Shown here piece by piece: positions 22,049-34,780 of a DNA stretch of 64,000 nucleotides. The stretch is taken from positions 2,914,001-2,978,000 of the forward strand of contig JAVTLE010000008.1 of NCBI GenBank assembly GCA_033439295.1, in the 5' to 3' direction. How positions within the stretch are numbered: position 1 is the first letter of the stretch; each line of letters opens with the position of its first letter. The notes below the pieces were generated by a model. That model was not told the origin of the DNA and did no database searches. It saw only the letters and a list, made by a program, of their open reading frames with translations. The position numbers and the translations under genes are program-made. Source of the stretch: Deuterostichococcus epilithicus. Its lineage: Eukaryota; Chlorophyta; Trebouxiophyceae; Prasiolales; Stichococcaceae.

Positions 22049-25000
22049 TCAGACGACAGGGACGACCCAGCCGAAGTCGTCGGGCGCGCGCTCCTGCTGC
22101 AGCGCCGTCAGCGCCTCATACAGCTCCAGCGTCACCGGCCCTGTGTCGAAACGAAAACTGCAGCGTCAGCCTCGTGTCAGTCTGATGCAGTTGCGAACAG
22201 CGCTTTGTGAGGTTTCTCTGCGAGGACACTGTCAGGGAGGCGCCGTGCAAATCATTTCAAACCATGCGCTACATGTGCAAGGATGGAGGCTAGATGCGCA
22301 GAGAGCTGCCGCTGACACAAGCTCCCTGAAGGCTTTGCAGCTCCTTCCTCCTGACACAAGCTCTGCTAACATCTGCAAAGCCTTCCCGAAACCCGCTTCC
22401 CTGCTGTCTCCTGTCCAAAAGGGGGGAGCATCGACATCGTGCATCCCACCTGGCTGCCCGGGCTGATTGTACTGCCGCCGCTGGCCCTTGTAGGTGATGC
22501 TGCCGACGGAGCAGACAACCACTGCGGTGCCGCTGGTGAACACCTCATCTGCCTGCGGGCAGTAAGCGAGGTCAGAATGTCAACCCCTGCATCACGTTTG
22601 CCCAGGCTAGCCATTGCTGTGTGGCCTTGTGAATCTTCGCTCTCTCCACTGGAGCGCCGATATCCGAGGGCGGCGGTAAGCCATCAGAGCAACTGGTCAG
22701 CGCTGCGCGCTGTCCGGCTGCAGGGACATCTCCTGCACTTTGCACTGCAGCTCTCCACACCGCCAACACGAAAGAGCCTCTCCGGTCAGTCTCTGGTCGG
22801 TACGCTCGGAGGGCCATCAGAGGGTTGGGGCATGCGGCGCGGCGGGGGTCTGTCCTGGCTTCTACGGCGGCGCAACCAGCTCTCAGACCACTACTCAGAC
22901 TCACAGAGCCGGCGGCTTGGCGGCTGGGAACACAGCAGAGAACGAGTGCGACTTTCATGCAGGTACGCTCCATGTCAATGACGGTGTCAGAAATTACGCA
23001 AGATTTGAATGCTGCACGAGTGCACCTCGAGCGCCTGAGTGATGGGCACGTCAGTCTCCTCGATGGTGTACCCCCGCGCCTTTGCCAGCTCCAGCACCGC
23101 GCTGCGCGTCACGCCCGGCAGGATGGTGCCCTGGGCAGCGAGGACGGGGCACGAGTTGAGTCAGGCTCGACGGCGACGAGGAGTGGTTGTGACGGCACGG
23201 ATCGCCTGGAAGCATGATGCCCTGCTACGCAAAACGCCACCGCAACAAGGGCACGATGGGAAGTGTAGAGACTGGCAGACCGTTTGCGGAGCGCGCTGCG
23301 ACAGTCCCCGGAGGCTCGCCAGGGCCACTAGACTGTTTCTGAACAGCTGCCGCCGATGCTGCAGCGCATGCCAGGCTCTCAGCCCTGTGCCTCGGCCAGC
23401 ACATCTCAATTCCCAACCCCAGGCCCACCTTGAGCGCAGGCGTGCGGATGGTCTTGCCGCTGACGGTGAAGATGTTGCAGGAGGACACCTCCTCCAGGAA
23501 TGTGTCAGTCTTGGCGTCCAGATACACCACATCCGAGTAGCCTGCCTTTTTGGCGTCCGCTTGCAGCCGCAGCACCTGCACAGGGGTGCGGAACAGAATT
23601 TAAAGGCCGTGAATGGTGACTGGTGAAGCAAACGTGTCACGATAGCCCGCCTTCTGACCATTACCTGCAGCGGCAGCACCTGCACGGGGATGCGGCTCCA
23701 ATGATCGCCTGGCACAGATCCGAGGCATGTGGGACCATATCGCCCACTGTTACTTGCACCGGCATCACGTGAGCCGACAGCACGATGCATTGTCCACGGG
23801 TCACCAGCGGAGCCTTTGAGCTGACCCGCTGGCGGCCGGCGGCCGGGTGCGACGTGCTGCCGAGCGGCGCAGGTGCCACGATGAAGCACAGCGCAGCGGC
23901 AGGCTGCAAGCAAGCAGACGCATCGAGCGCTGCCGATGTCCCAGAGGCTGGGGTCGGCAGCCGCACTGCGCGAGCAGAGGAACACTGCGAAGAGGTGTGC
24001 AATGCGCCCACCGGGGAGTAGTTGCCGGCGGCCTTGACGGCGCCGTTGCCGCCGGGCGCCGCGCGGTGGAAGCGTTCCTCAACCAGGAGGTCGATGGGGT
24101 CAAGCTGGCCACCCTGCAGCAGGCACCGATGACGCTGATCGGCGCACATGGAAGTGCCGCACAGTGTCACAGCGTGTGTTCCACAGCAGGTGGGCCGCTG
24201 GGCGCTGCGGTTGCTCCCCGTGCTGCTGGGCGGCAGCTGGCGGTTGCTGCGGAGAAGCTCGGATGACGGTGCCCGGCAACATGCCGGGGTCCTGTCGATA
24301 GGGGGATCTGACACAAACGGAAGAGCAGAGCCGTGCGGCTCATCGCCAGCTCTCACAGAGCTGACCGGCTGCAAAGCCGGACATGTGCAGTGTGCATCTG
24401 CACCTGCAAGGTGGAGCTGCAGGAGAACCCGTCAATCGGCGAGCCTGCTTCGGCTGTCTTGGCCACCCTGAACGGCGGTTCGGCAGGCAGGCAAACGCGG
24501 CAATGCTCTAGGATCTTGGTCTACCTTGAAGTAGGCACCGACGGCGGCAGCGTAGACGACGAAGGTGTATGTCGGCGCGGGGCCCAGCCCCAGCAGCGGC
24601 CCGGAGCCCAGCAGCAGCGGCCGCAGGTACAGCGCGCCCTTGCCCAGCGGCGGAACCAGCTCCTGCAGCCAGGTGACAACACATCTGGGAGCATGCGAGC
24701 ATGCGACACTTCTTGAGAGCACACTCGTATCCCATGGCGAGTGTGCTTTTTGGGGCTCGGCCCACGGTGAGTGCGCCCCTGTCGCTTGGGCAGGCCGCAG
24801 CGGCCGGGTTGTGGCTGCGGATCGCTGCGCGGCAGAGCCCCGACCACGGCTGGGACACACCACGGCTGAGACGCTGCTATGGACTATGGACGTCTCGCCC
24901 ATCCTTCCACAAGAAGAGGAGATCTGACTTGCAGCAGGCAGCTAGTCATGTGCAGGCGCGCAGCTGCTGGAACCCCACGCCACGACAACCCTGACTGCTG

Positions 25001-27090
25001 ACTGCATCAGACAGTCCATGCCCGGTGAAGCCCGACAAAATGCGGCCCAGCATCACGAGCGCGAATGAGGTTGCCGCCTGCCCTGACAAGCCCGTCCCCC
25101 TTCAGGTACGAGGAACACGACACATTGGCCAATGTTGAGAGCACACATCTATCAACGACCGCATCCTTCGGACAGCTCCTCGTGCAGCCCACCTGGCCTT
25201 TGTCTCAAGGACCCAGGCAGCCTTTTGCGTCGCGAGGAAAGGGATACTCGTCAAGGCTGCGCATTCAGTCTGACCTGAACCCTGGATCACCCACCTGGTT
25301 GGCCTCCACCACCTCGCGCACGGCGCGGATGAAGAGCTCCGCCGGCGGCGCCGGCATCAGCATGCGGCGCGCGCCCCACTGCATCCGCTCCGCATTCTTG
25401 TCGGGACGGAACACCACGATGCGGCCTTTGGCGCTGCGCTGCGCCTGCGGTTTCAGGTTTCAGAGGCTGGAGCGGCAAGTTGATTACGAGGCGGCTTGCT
25501 GTGTTGGGGTGTGACGCCGTTATGCACGCGCCCCGCATGTCCAGCCGGAGCGGAGCGGTGCCATTCCCTGGCACTGCGCTGCGCCTGCACAGTCTGGACG
25601 GAGCAATCACCGAGGTGATCCGTTGCATGCAGTCCAGGAGGTTGAAGGTGAGCACCTCGCAATCCCATGAGGCCATGGACAAACTGGCCAGGCAAGGAGC
25701 TGCTGTCTCCGCAGGTCCTCGGTCCTGCGAGCCATGCGGCGGCAGCGGCAGATGCGTAGGCCCAGCACATTGCGGCATCGGCGCGCCCAATGAAACCACG
25801 CGAATGCATCGACTCTTTCCCTGCCATGTCGCGTCTGACCTGCTGTATCGAAATCCCACCTTGAGCCCCTCGAAGATGGACTGCCCGTAGTTGAGCGCCT
25901 GCGAGCTGGGCAGCAGGCTTAGCGGCCCGTAGGGCTGCAGGCCGCCGCGCCAGCCGGTCTCCTCACCGTCCCAGGTCGCCAGGAACTGGGTCTGCAGCAG
26001 CAGCGGGAGCGGCCAGGTAAGGCGTTCCTCCATGCACCGGCCACTCAACAGGCTGACGGGCAGCACATGTCAATGTCGTTCCATCGAGTCAGCCACTCAA
26101 GCAGAGCCGAAATCTGCTGCAAAAACAGTCTCCTGCGTGCAGCAGCATGCATGCCTATAGGCAGGTGGGTGCAAGACAACGACGGGAAGATTGTCGAGCA
26201 GTACCTTGCCGACGTGATCCAGGCCGAAGCCTAGCGTGTCCCAGTCGATGCCCTCCACAGGGCTGCGAAGCATGGTGCACATGCTGTGTCACACCATGGT
26301 AAGCTGCATGAGCATCGGCATGAGACGGCGGCGGCACCTTGGAACGGTACAGGCAGGCGAGACGGGTGCATAACGGCCCTGCAGGCCACCGTCTCTGATT
26401 GGTGTCAGAAACACCGCCTGCTGCCTCACCTGGCTGCCTGCTGCGTCGCGCTCTCCGACTTTTCCGCGACCGCGGCCTCTGCAGTGGGCACGGCGGCGCG
26501 CGCCCAGCACGGCGGCGGCCGCTCCGCCGGCCGCTGTAGCAGGGCCAGCCGCCCGCAGTGGCTCGTCTGCAGCCTTTGCAACCTGCGGCATGTCAACGCG
26601 AGGGGCAGGAGTCAGGCCCAGCGGCGCGTGCTCCGGCGGGCGGAGTCACTGCTGCATGCAGTTGTTTAGGCAGCTTGTCAAGGCGGCCACTCTCATTACG
26701 GAAGTTATCGCTCCATGCCTCTTCAGCCTCCGCCCACCTGTGTCGCCGCTCTGCGCGACCAGCTGTGCCGGCGTGCCTGTGCTGCCTGCAACAGCAGAAA
26801 ATGGCTGTCGGCAAAGGTGCACGCGTGATGCACATCAGACTACTCAGAAGGCAGCTGCAAGTTCGTTAAGGGATGCGATCTGTGAATGTGCTGCTGCGCG
26901 AAAGCCCCCAGCCACAGCAACACTCACCTCGCATTGGCCAACTGCGTGGCTGCAGGCGCAGGGGACGTCCCCAGAGCAACCTGCAAAAGATACAATGCCC
27001 TTGGTATGGCTTCAAGAAACCTGCTGTGTAAAACAACATCCGGATCTGTAGAATGAGAGGGGAAGGCAGCCTCACCGGGGACGTCTGCAT
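22049..27090 (-). CDS. BCAT: branched-chain amino acid aminotransferase, 415 residues, 12 exons
   Basis: PLP enzyme (fold type IV) that interconverts Leu, Ile and Val with their 2-oxo acids. Exons: 27076-27090, 26928-26980, 26430-26582, 26205-26262, 25860-25991, 25295-25444, 24525-24662, 24012-24113, 23429-23575, 23026-23130, 22450-22552, 22049-22140; all phases agree (1248 bp). Family landmarks: [42 protein letters not shown], the PLP lysine in [13 protein letters not shown], the class-IV signature [12 protein letters not shown] then [21 protein letters not shown] and [12 protein letters not shown]. The first exon codes only MQTSP. Residues 1-72 are basic, Ser/Ala-rich and poor in acid until about residue 60, as in an organelle transit peptide; plastid or mitochondrion is not decided. 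The gene is complete. One intron has an echo of exon 9. Confidence 0.96.
23638..23700 (-). repeat. intronic echo of BCAT exon 9 and its acceptor
   Basis: On the minus strand the bases CCGTGCAGGTGCTGCCGCTGC match the acceptor and start of exon 9 (CTGTGCAGGTGCTGCGGCTGC at about 23562-23582). Similarity continues for about 60 bases, so the frame reads VLPLQ against VLRLQ. It sits about 60 bases upstream of the source exon, in the intron. Confidence 0.75.
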
Positions 27091-27822
27091 CTCGAGCGTT
27101 GTGTGGCAAACGCGGCGCCTTGACGCGGCTGCAAAGGTACCTCACAAGCGCAGGTGCGGAGCTGTTCGCGACGTTGCTCTGGTGCACAGCTGCCAGCACA
27201 TGTGAATCTTGGAGCACGCAGCGTTATTTCGCGTGAGCTTTTGTACGGCTGCTGCAGGGTTTTGGGGGCGCCTGTCGGACATCATGACGGAACGCGGCAA
27301 GTTCGGCGGCAGCAGCCGGTTGATTGCGAACGGTTGACTGCGAAGGCATGCCCGGGCTAAGGCCATCCAAGTTCGGGGCCTCCAGCCGCTGCTCTTATAA
27401 AAGCGAAAAGCGCCCGGCTATTATTAGCTAGTATGACCTGGGTACCGCACTAAATGTTTAACCCATCGATGATACAACGCGCATGCGCCAACCAAGATCT
27501 CTGAATATGAATTTCAACAGCTTTATTCCGTGCCCGGCGACTGCTCCCTGTACAAAAATCCGCAGGCGCATCATATCTAACCTCAACCTGACGTCATCGT
27601 CGACCGTCACATCCACTCATAAGATGCTTGCGCCGCGCGCGCAGCTGTCGTCAATAACTTGTTGAATGGCAGTGGCGCGCGACACGAAGCTGGGTCATCC
27701 GCAGTCCTGCTGCCCTCGTACGACTCCGTCCTTGCACTGACGAGCCTTGTTGCTGCAAACGCACCACTGCTCATACGACAAGGCGCCATAACTGCACGCT
27801 GCCATCGGCAGCATCAGGGCCG
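27091..27822. other. intergenic upstream of BCAT
   Basis: About 730 bases between the BCAT ATG and the stop of the next minus-strand gene. It must contain the BCAT promoter and 5' leader and is more A+T-rich than the flanking exons. I see no exon or RNA gene. Confidence 0.55.
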
Positions 27823-28502
27823 CTACTGCTCCGGCGGGCCGATCCCGCCACGGGTGCGGGGCTTGGGCGGCCCCTTCTGGTCCATGAACAGTTTGTACGG
27901 CTCCAACAGGTCAATGTGCGCCAGCAGCTCCGCGATCTGCATGAATGTACGCCCAGATAGGACGGCGTCAGGCCCCAGGCCTGTCACGCCGTGTGCCTAG
28001 CCTTGACGCGAACAGTAGTACGCGGCTGTCGTGATTGAGATTGCCATCGCACCTCTGCATTGTGGGCATCGATGTGGGCGTGCATATCCGCGATTGCCGC
28101 CTCCAGTTGTGCCTGTATGGGCAGTGCAGAAGGCTTCGGTCGTGAGCGCTCCTGTTGTGCTCAAGGCCCCATTATGGTTTTCCTTCATGAAGACACACAC
28201 GGTGTTGATAATGAGATTCGGCTGATATTATGTGCAGAGGTGACGCTACATGCCCGGCCGCAGGCAGCAGTATGGCATGCAGGGAGGAAGTGAAGGGCTG
28301 TCTGTCAGCACTGCAGGAAGGAGGAAGGCTGCATCTTGCTTGCTGATTGTTGCAGTGTACCTGGACGCACTTCTCGAACGCGTTGAGGTGCTTCTCGTGG
28401 TGCCGGTCTGCCTCGGAGACGCCTTGCACCCGTCCGAAGCAGTACCCTGCCGTGAAGCCCGCCAGCCCGATGCACCTGTCGCGCCGAGAGCCAGCGCCAC
28501 CG
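27823..28502 (-). CDS. small membrane-anchored coiled-coil protein (5' end not found)
   Basis: Unrecognised family. Three exons join in phase: 28361-28502, 28053-28112 and 27823-27936 (TAG), giving 104 residues. The first exon has a hydrophobic, Gly-spaced segment (RCIGLAGFTAGYCFGR) that could span a membrane, followed by VQGVSEADRHHEKHLNAFEK. The second exon is a heptad-like helix (AQLEAAIADMHAHIDAHNAE). The third continues it (IAELLAHIDLLEPYKLF) and ends in a Lys/Pro/Arg-rich tail (KGPPKPRTRGGIGPPEQ). An upstream exon ending in phase 2 must exist; candidates between 28503 and 28730 were not convincing. The design, a short Gly-rich transmembrane helix ending in Gly-Arg then a coiled coil, matches that of the gene at 36491-38118. 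Confidence 0.6.
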
Positions 28503-31500
28503 CTGACATATCAAGGTACACCTAGTAACGAGTGCACCTGCCCGCACAGTGATTTGGCTACGGAAAAGGCCGAGGTGGCTGTTGCTCTTTCAGGGGCTGC
28601 GGCCTGGCGCTGTCGTCAAGCTGTCGTATGTGTTGCCGATCGCTCGTGAAGGCCCGCCCGCTCCAGCCGCCAGAGCAGGCTGCGCTCGGAGATAATTTGG
28701 CTGCAATACTACTGCTGCAATACTGCAGCAATTCTGTCGTGCACCTTGACTCACTTTCGTCATCGTCAGAGGGCGAGTGTGGCAGAGTTTAGTCATGTGT
28801 GCGCGCTGTCAGCAGCGGCACAGTTTGGCATGCATCTCTGGCTGATCAGGTTCTCACCAGCCGGCGGACACGAAGCCTTCGGTGCTGAAGGCAGAGGTTG
28901 TCGCCCGTCGCACCGACGCCATGCCATTCCTCAGGTGTTGCGCCATGCTTGCTCTTAGAGACGCGTGCTCTTCCGCCACCTGCGTGCCGCTTTGATGAAG
29001 CTAGTGTGAATAAGTATGGCGTTTTGTTGCAGGTAGTTTCACACTTTGTAGGATGAACTGCACGGCCTTGCTCTAGCTGTGCGGGTGCTTGCACGGCTGT
29101 GGCCCAATGAGAGGCTCGTACCTGGGTTGCCGCCCAGACCAATTGCTGGTGATGACTGGTCTGAGCAGGACTCGACAATCGAGCTTGCAAGAGAAAGACT
29201 GAGTGAAAAATCAACCACCAGCACCCTTGTCAATGCGACATCATTGTGGGACGGAACAAAGCCAATCACGGATTTTTCGGCGGTACACAATGCACCAAGA
29301 CTCGCTCCAGTGAAACTTGCGGCCTCGTCGAAGCCAACAACAGGCTGCGCTTCAAAAGACGATAATGCCTGCAGACGGAATGCACGCTGCTGGGCGGCAT
29401 GCGGCCCTGCTGATGATGCTGGTCCTGCTCACCTTCACCGGCACCCAGCCTGCTGCATCGGTGCGTGTGTCGTGACAGCATGTTTTCCCAGCAGTGCATG
29501 TTCACACTCAGTATCAGGTTGTGCAGACCGCAAGCTCTGCTGATCCAATGCAATCCAGCAGATGACCAGCACATGTATCAGCATGGCAGCCGCGCGTCCA
29601 TGGCGATCTGAGGCCCTGCCGCAGCATCAAATCTGCGCAAGCTGACAGTCTCAGCCTGAGCAGCGTATCGATGACAGCATGTTGTCGTTCTATTGCTCTA
29701 CGGAGCTTCCAGAATCAGCGCAATGAGCCACTGTTGACAGGCTCTGTGGCCTGTCTCTGCTGCCTGTAGTTTCCAGAACCGCTAGGCCTAGCCAACGCCA
29801 TGCCCTGCAACAGCAACGGCACAAGTTTCCACTGCGGCAAACACAAACTGCGCAGCACCAGAAATGCCGGCAGCTTGTCATTCGGAGACATTGTAGCTCT
29901 TTCCTGACAGCGCAGGCTATCCTGGGCGTGGGCGCACCATGCGGTCCCGATGACCTCTGTTCCAACGACGCCGCCGGGCCTCTGGGCCTGGAGTGCCGGT
30001 ACGCATGCAGTTGCCCAGACCCTGTGCCGTGGCATAAGGTGCATTTCATCAGCAGTACTGCCTGCCTGCTGGCGAGTGACCTGACACTGTAGTATGCGCG
30101 CGGCTTCGCAGGGGCACCAAATGGCTGACAACTCCAGCCGCTGGCGCAGGTGCAACCAGGCAGTTGCCGCGCTGTGCGAGTGCGCATCAGAACAGCTCTA
30201 TCTTCAACTTCCACACTGTGGCTGGCAGCCGTGGTCGACCCTGCTTTATGCCAGTCCCATGCATTTTGCATTCAGCGCTCATGTCTCTGATTTCTGTCCT
30301 GGAACGACGATCGTGCCGCCTGCTGCTCTTCTGGGGTTTGCCAATTAGAAATGATGCGACCAACGAACTGTGCACGCAGGAACACCAGCCCTGTGTGCTG
30401 CATCCGCGACCAGCTGGTGGGCAAGAGCTGTCTCATTGCAGACCAAATGCAACACTACCAGCATTGTGCCACACATAAAGGAGTCAAGCTGGCTGCAAGT
30501 AGTGAACTACCCCGCCCAAAGCGGAGCTGTCACCAAGGATGCAGTAGCCACCAGTCTTCCAGGGGCGTGACTTTTCAGCCAGCAGGCTGGAGACTCTGTC
30601 TAACCCCGCATGAGCCTCCTGCAGGTGGGACCGAACTGCCGGTGAGCAACCCGAAAAGCACGGCGATGGGGTCGCTCTTTGCAACCACATAAAGGCAGTG
30701 TCATTGCCGATGCAGCTGACGGCCTCTGTGTTTCCGCCCGTGTGCATTCCGAAGCAGCATGGAATAGCGCTTACTGCTGCTGGGCTTGACACTATGTGAC
30801 TTTGGTGCTACGCTTTTGCCGCAGTGACGGTACGTCCACATGTTTAATTTCTGGTCTTGCCAGCTGCGCATCTGTTCTTCGTTGCAAGCCACATTATGGG
30901 CAGCCATCGGGCCTTAAGTAATTCTTCAATCTCTGAGCTGCAGACTTCGACTGCTGTTTTGCCAATGTGAGCACCCGCACCTACCTGCTGTGCTCGCTCA
31001 CACATATGCATTGTTGCACATACGTACCCTGCCAAATAACAACGCCAAGGTGTCCTTTCGAAAAGATGGCTAAGATTCCTGGGTTCTGCTTGCAGATATG
31101 CGACCCCCAATCGCGCTTTTGCTATGATGCATCAGAGTGACCTAGAACACAATGCGCGCGCCCTGATGGTCAGTAGGCAAGCGGTCACGCCGGCCTGATG
31201 ATGCGGAATAACTCTGCAGCGGCGGTCTCGCTTGAATGTTGATGAGCTAGCGTAATGCCGTCGTGGTCTCTGACCTCAGTTGCATGTTCTGGCCGCAAAC
31301 CATGACCAGCTGTCGTGTCTTAACACCATGTGGACAGCTGATGGTGGAGTACAAAAGCACAGCGGCAGGCTAGCTGCGTGCATGATGGCACAGCCTGTAG
31401 TGCTAACCGGTGGAAGGTTTGTTTACAGCTGCTGTAAATTCCAAAACTTTTGAACGACCACCGCACCAGGAGAGAGGGCCCGACAGCAGGATCAAGAAAA

Positions 31501-31938
31501 CTTGGAACTCGTTGCAGGTTTGTTCCATCTTCCAAAGCCGTGAGGTGCATTTCACTGACATTTCCGGCACCTTCCCCGGCGCATCCCCTCGTTCTGATTG
31601 AGCGCGTCAGTTGACAGCAGAGCAAAAGCACGAAGTGTCCCTGCTAAAATCTTTCCTCAGCTGATATCTTCATGCATCCCTCCGTGGCGGCATCGCTGCC
31701 TCTTGTTCGTGGTCGCCAACATCGACCGTACTATCAGTGCTTGCTCTGCAATAAGGCAAGCCTACACGTCCGCCTGCCGGCTTGCCTGCTTCGAGGTCCA
31801 CAGCCACTAGCGGTCCTCGACTGCTGAGACAGCAATGTCGTCACGACACAGCGTATCTCGATGTTGCATGCCCATCACTGCCAGGCCGCGCCAGCAGCAG
31901 TCTGCATGAGCTGCAGGGATGCCACGGCCTCGCCATTC
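28503..31938. other. 3.4 kb gene-poor stretch
   Basis: The right-hand edge next to 28503 probably holds the missing first exon or exons of the small coiled-coil gene. Beyond it, base composition falls and stop codons are frequent in all frames. A 154-codon plus-strand frame at 29079-29543 lacks family motifs and splice partners. I find no RNA gene, repeat array or mobile element here. Confidence 0.5.
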
Positions 31939-33099
31939 TCAGGGCACATCTTTGCCCAGCTGGGCATCTGCTCCACAATCGGCATCGCCAGTTGCCCTGC
32001 CGCCACAAGTTGAGTCGCCGTCCTCATCTTTGTCGCCCAAAAGCTCATCGCTTGCAGTCTCGCCCGTGTCCTTGTCGATGTTGCCGCCGTCCAGCTGCTG
32101 TAGCTTGTCCGCCGTCGCCGCTGCAGCATCCCAGGCAGCGTCTTTCGCATCTTTCGCTGCCTCCTGCACCTTCTCTGCTGCATCGCTGGCTGCTGCCGCA
32201 ACTGTGTCTCTGGTCGCCAGCGCTGCACCCCACGTGCGCTCCTTGGCATTCTCCGCAGCACGCCGAGTTTGTTCCGCCACCTCACTGGCCGCCGCCGTCG
32301 CCGTCTCCTTGCCAGCAGCAGCCCCCGCACAGGCCGCATCATCCACAGCCTCCGCCACGCTGGCGGCACCCTCTGACGCATCTCCTGTCACTCTAGATGT
32401 TGTCTCCTTGGCGGCGACGGTCGCCGCTGTGGCCGCCTTCTTGGCTGTCTCCTTTGTTTTTTGCTCCGCAGCGGCAGTGGCGTCGCTGATCTTCTGTGCC
32501 TCAGTGCAGACCGCCGCCACTGCGGCCTGCAGGATGGCCTCAGCGCCGTGCTGGGTGCGGTCCTTGACGCCTTTGGCGGCCTCGGCAACCTTTTGCACCG
32601 CCGCATCGGCCGCTTTCGCGACCACGTCTGCCGCCGCGGTCTGCACGTCCGCTGCAGCATCGCGCGCCTTGGCCGCCAGCTCTCTCGCTGCTTGTGCCGC
32701 TGGGTCCGGTGCCTCACAGGTGGCAGACTGCGGGCCTGATTGCAGTGCGCCAAGCGGGGGATCTGACACATCCTGCGCCGCCGCTGCCCCTGATGTGATT
32801 GCTTTTGAGACTCTGTTGGATGTAGCGACCACATCCAGCGTGTTGCTGGCTATGCCCCCAGGTGAGGTAGCCTCCGCCTGCTCGCCGCTTGTGTCGGTTG
32901 GTGCGTCGAATGAGCGTTTTGGTGCAGAAGCGGCAGCACTCCCACTACTGGGGTGCGCCCAAGAGAACGGCGGGGCAGCCTTCCACCGGTTGGCTGCCGT
33001 GCCAGAGTCGAGCACCAGGGGGCCGGCGCTGCCATTGCGGCCTGCCAGCAGAGAATCAGCCGCCGGGACAGCAGCATAGTGCCGCAGGTCAGCCTGCAT
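31939..33099 (-). CDS. group-3 LEA-like protein (LEA_4 type), single exon
   Basis: Predicted disordered or helix-forming stress protein of the late-embryogenesis-abundant kind, which protect proteins and membranes during drying or freezing. The frame from the ATG at 33099 gives 386 residues. Residues from about 145 on consist of loosely repeated 11-mers of Ala, Lys, Glu, Asp and Thr, such as AADVVAKAADAAVQKVAEAA, KETAKKAATAATVAAKE and AAEKVQEAAKDAKDAAWDAA. The last 40 residues are acidic (LLGDKDEDGDST). The open frame reaches further upstream without a stop, but the first in-frame ATG is at 33099. An alternative first exon (ATG within 33221-33236, MAATSRQISSASCR spliced to ADLRHYAAV) would give a mitochondrial-like presequence but needs a weak donor. 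The long antisense frame is a composition shadow. Confidence 0.72.
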   Translation of the reverse strand: MQADLRHYAAVPAADSLLAGRNGSAGPLVLDSGTAANRWKAAPPFSWAHPSSGSAAASAPKRSFDAPTDTSGEQAEATSPGGIASNTLDVVATSNRVSKAITSGAAAAQDVSDPPLGALQSGPQSATCEAPDPAAQAARELAAKARDAAADVQTAAADVVAKAADAAVQKVAEAAKGVKDRTQHGAEAILQAAVAAVCTEAQKISDATAAAEQKTKETAKKAATAATVAAKETTSRVTGDASEGAASVAEAVDDAACAGAAAGKETATAAASEVAEQTRRAAENAKERTWGAALATRDTVAAAASDAAEKVQEAAKDAKDAAWDAAAATADKLQQLDGGNIDKDTGETASDELLGDKDEDGDSTCGGRATGDADCGADAQLGKDVP

Positions 33100-34780
33100 G
33101 CATAATGAGCGAACGGAATTCAGTTTGTTGAGAGTGCGGCCTATATGGGGTGCTCCGCAAAGCGGCCGCTTGAAGCTCGAGCAACAGAAACTCTGCAGGA
33201 TGCGCTTGATATCTGGCGGCTGGTGGCCGCCATGAGCAGTGCTGTCCAAGGCGCCAGTGGGCTAGCATACTGACGGTAGTGCTTAGCATGAGCTGATCGA
33301 CGCAGCCTTCGTGAGACAAAAACCCCAAGCCGAAAGTCCAAGCAACACCACCTGGGAATCAGCGTGGTGCTGTTCCAGCTGCCACGTCAGTCGCCCCTCC
33401 GATTGGCCGACCGCCGCGTCAACGCGCTGCTGCACTGTCACAGGCCGCTGCAGGCAGGGTTGCACCGCACGTCACTCTCCACTGACATGCGGACGTGCGC
33501 ACGCGTGCGCACCGTACGCATGGCAGGGAACGGCACTTTCGCACGGCTGCACATGGTAATCCCACAGGCGAGTGGAAATAGGGGCTGCGTTGGGCCATAA
33601 CAGGCTGGACAATGCATGCAACTTTACTGTACATGCATCTTATACGCTGATATGATGTCTGCAACATGTTACAAGGCTGCGATGGGCAGTTGCGCCTCAT
33701 TTGCAGCCCCAGTAGCTTATCACTGTCTGCCAGCGTCAAACAACGTTCGCATGGCAGTGCTCACAGCCGTGCGGCCGTGCGCACGCGTGCGGAACGCATG
33801 CACGTTCGCACGCGTGCACCGTGCGTGCGGTGCAACCCTGGCTGTAGCAGCCGGGAAAGAATGCTGGTGTCTTTTGACGAGTTTGCATGCTGAATTTCAC
33901 AAAAAGGCCGTAGTGTTTCCTGCAGGAAACGTCCCTACATGTCCTCTGATCGACATACACGGGTTGAAGTGGCTCAGCTTCTGCAGGGTGTGTCCCAACA
34001 ATGTTGTACTAGCCAATGACAAAAGACCCACCTCCCAGCAGCCGAAGGCGTAGCCTGCAGCAAACGGACATGCCGGTAACGAAGGTGTAGGCTGCTAGAG
34101 CGCCAGAATCGTAAGCCCGCTCGTATGCCCTCTTCCATGACTTGCCTAGCCCTCTGAAGCCCTGATGCGTCCTACCGGCGGCGCCCGCTGATGACATGCC
34201 TTCCAACGCGGTTGCGATAGAGCGGCCCTACAGAGAAGTAGCGGAACGATCCATCACCTGAACATACAACTGCACAATCTTCAGCTTGAAGGAGGTGCTC
34301 AAGCTGGTTGAAGGAGCAGGAAGGGCACCTTTGCACCGCCCGGCGGATTTCCTGGCGGATGGGTTTCCGTTCAACACAACCGTTCTATAGCGGTTCCGAA
34401 CTCTTTCGGGAATGCTCTGCTCAATCCTATCTGAGGACGACACTGTCAGCACTGATGTCAGCACTTCTGTCATTGCTGCGCAGCAGGCCTGAGTTGTAGT
34501 GTGTAGTGTGGAGCAAGCTGATGTCGACAGACACGGCTTTCGTCTCTGCAGCATTCACGCAGCGTTGCGCTCGAATCACCAGATGGCAAGGTGGCATCTT
34601 TTCTGCAGCTTCCCAGCGAGCCGGTCCAAGACACAACTGTTCACTGATAGAGGATACTCGCAGGAACTGATTTCGTGTATACTGTCTCCACATGAACTGA
34701 AGCTGAAGCACAATGAACGCATGCACAATGAAATGAATTTGCCGAGGTCCCCAGCGAGACCCGTTGGACCGGGGTTCACG
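33100..34780. other. intergenic with an imperfect inverted repeat
   Basis: About 1.7 kb between the LEA-like gene (-) and a secreted-protein gene (+), so it should contain two promoters. The only structure I see is the inverted repeat listed separately. No gene is supported. Confidence 0.5.
33446..33850. repeat. imperfect inverted repeat, arms about 80-100 bases, spacer about 220-270
   Basis: The left arm (about 33446-33528) starts CAGGGTTGCACCGCAC, and the right arm (about 33748-33850) ends GTGCGGTGCAACCCTG, its reverse complement. Both arms also carry GTGCGCACGCGTGCG blocks. Pairing is patchy between them, so this could be a decayed foldback or MITE-like element or a GC-rich coincidence built on CGTGCG repeats. 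Confidence 0.5.

Noticed and set aside
29079-29543. 154-codon plus-strand frame in the gene-poor stretch
   Set aside because: No motif, no splice partner, ordinary composition for the noncoding DNA around it.
31919-33079. 386-codon plus-strand frame, Ala/Ser-rich
   Set aside because: It is the antisense shadow of the LEA-like frame; it has no motif and its Ser/Ala bias is what the complement of Lys/Glu/Asp/Ala codons gives.
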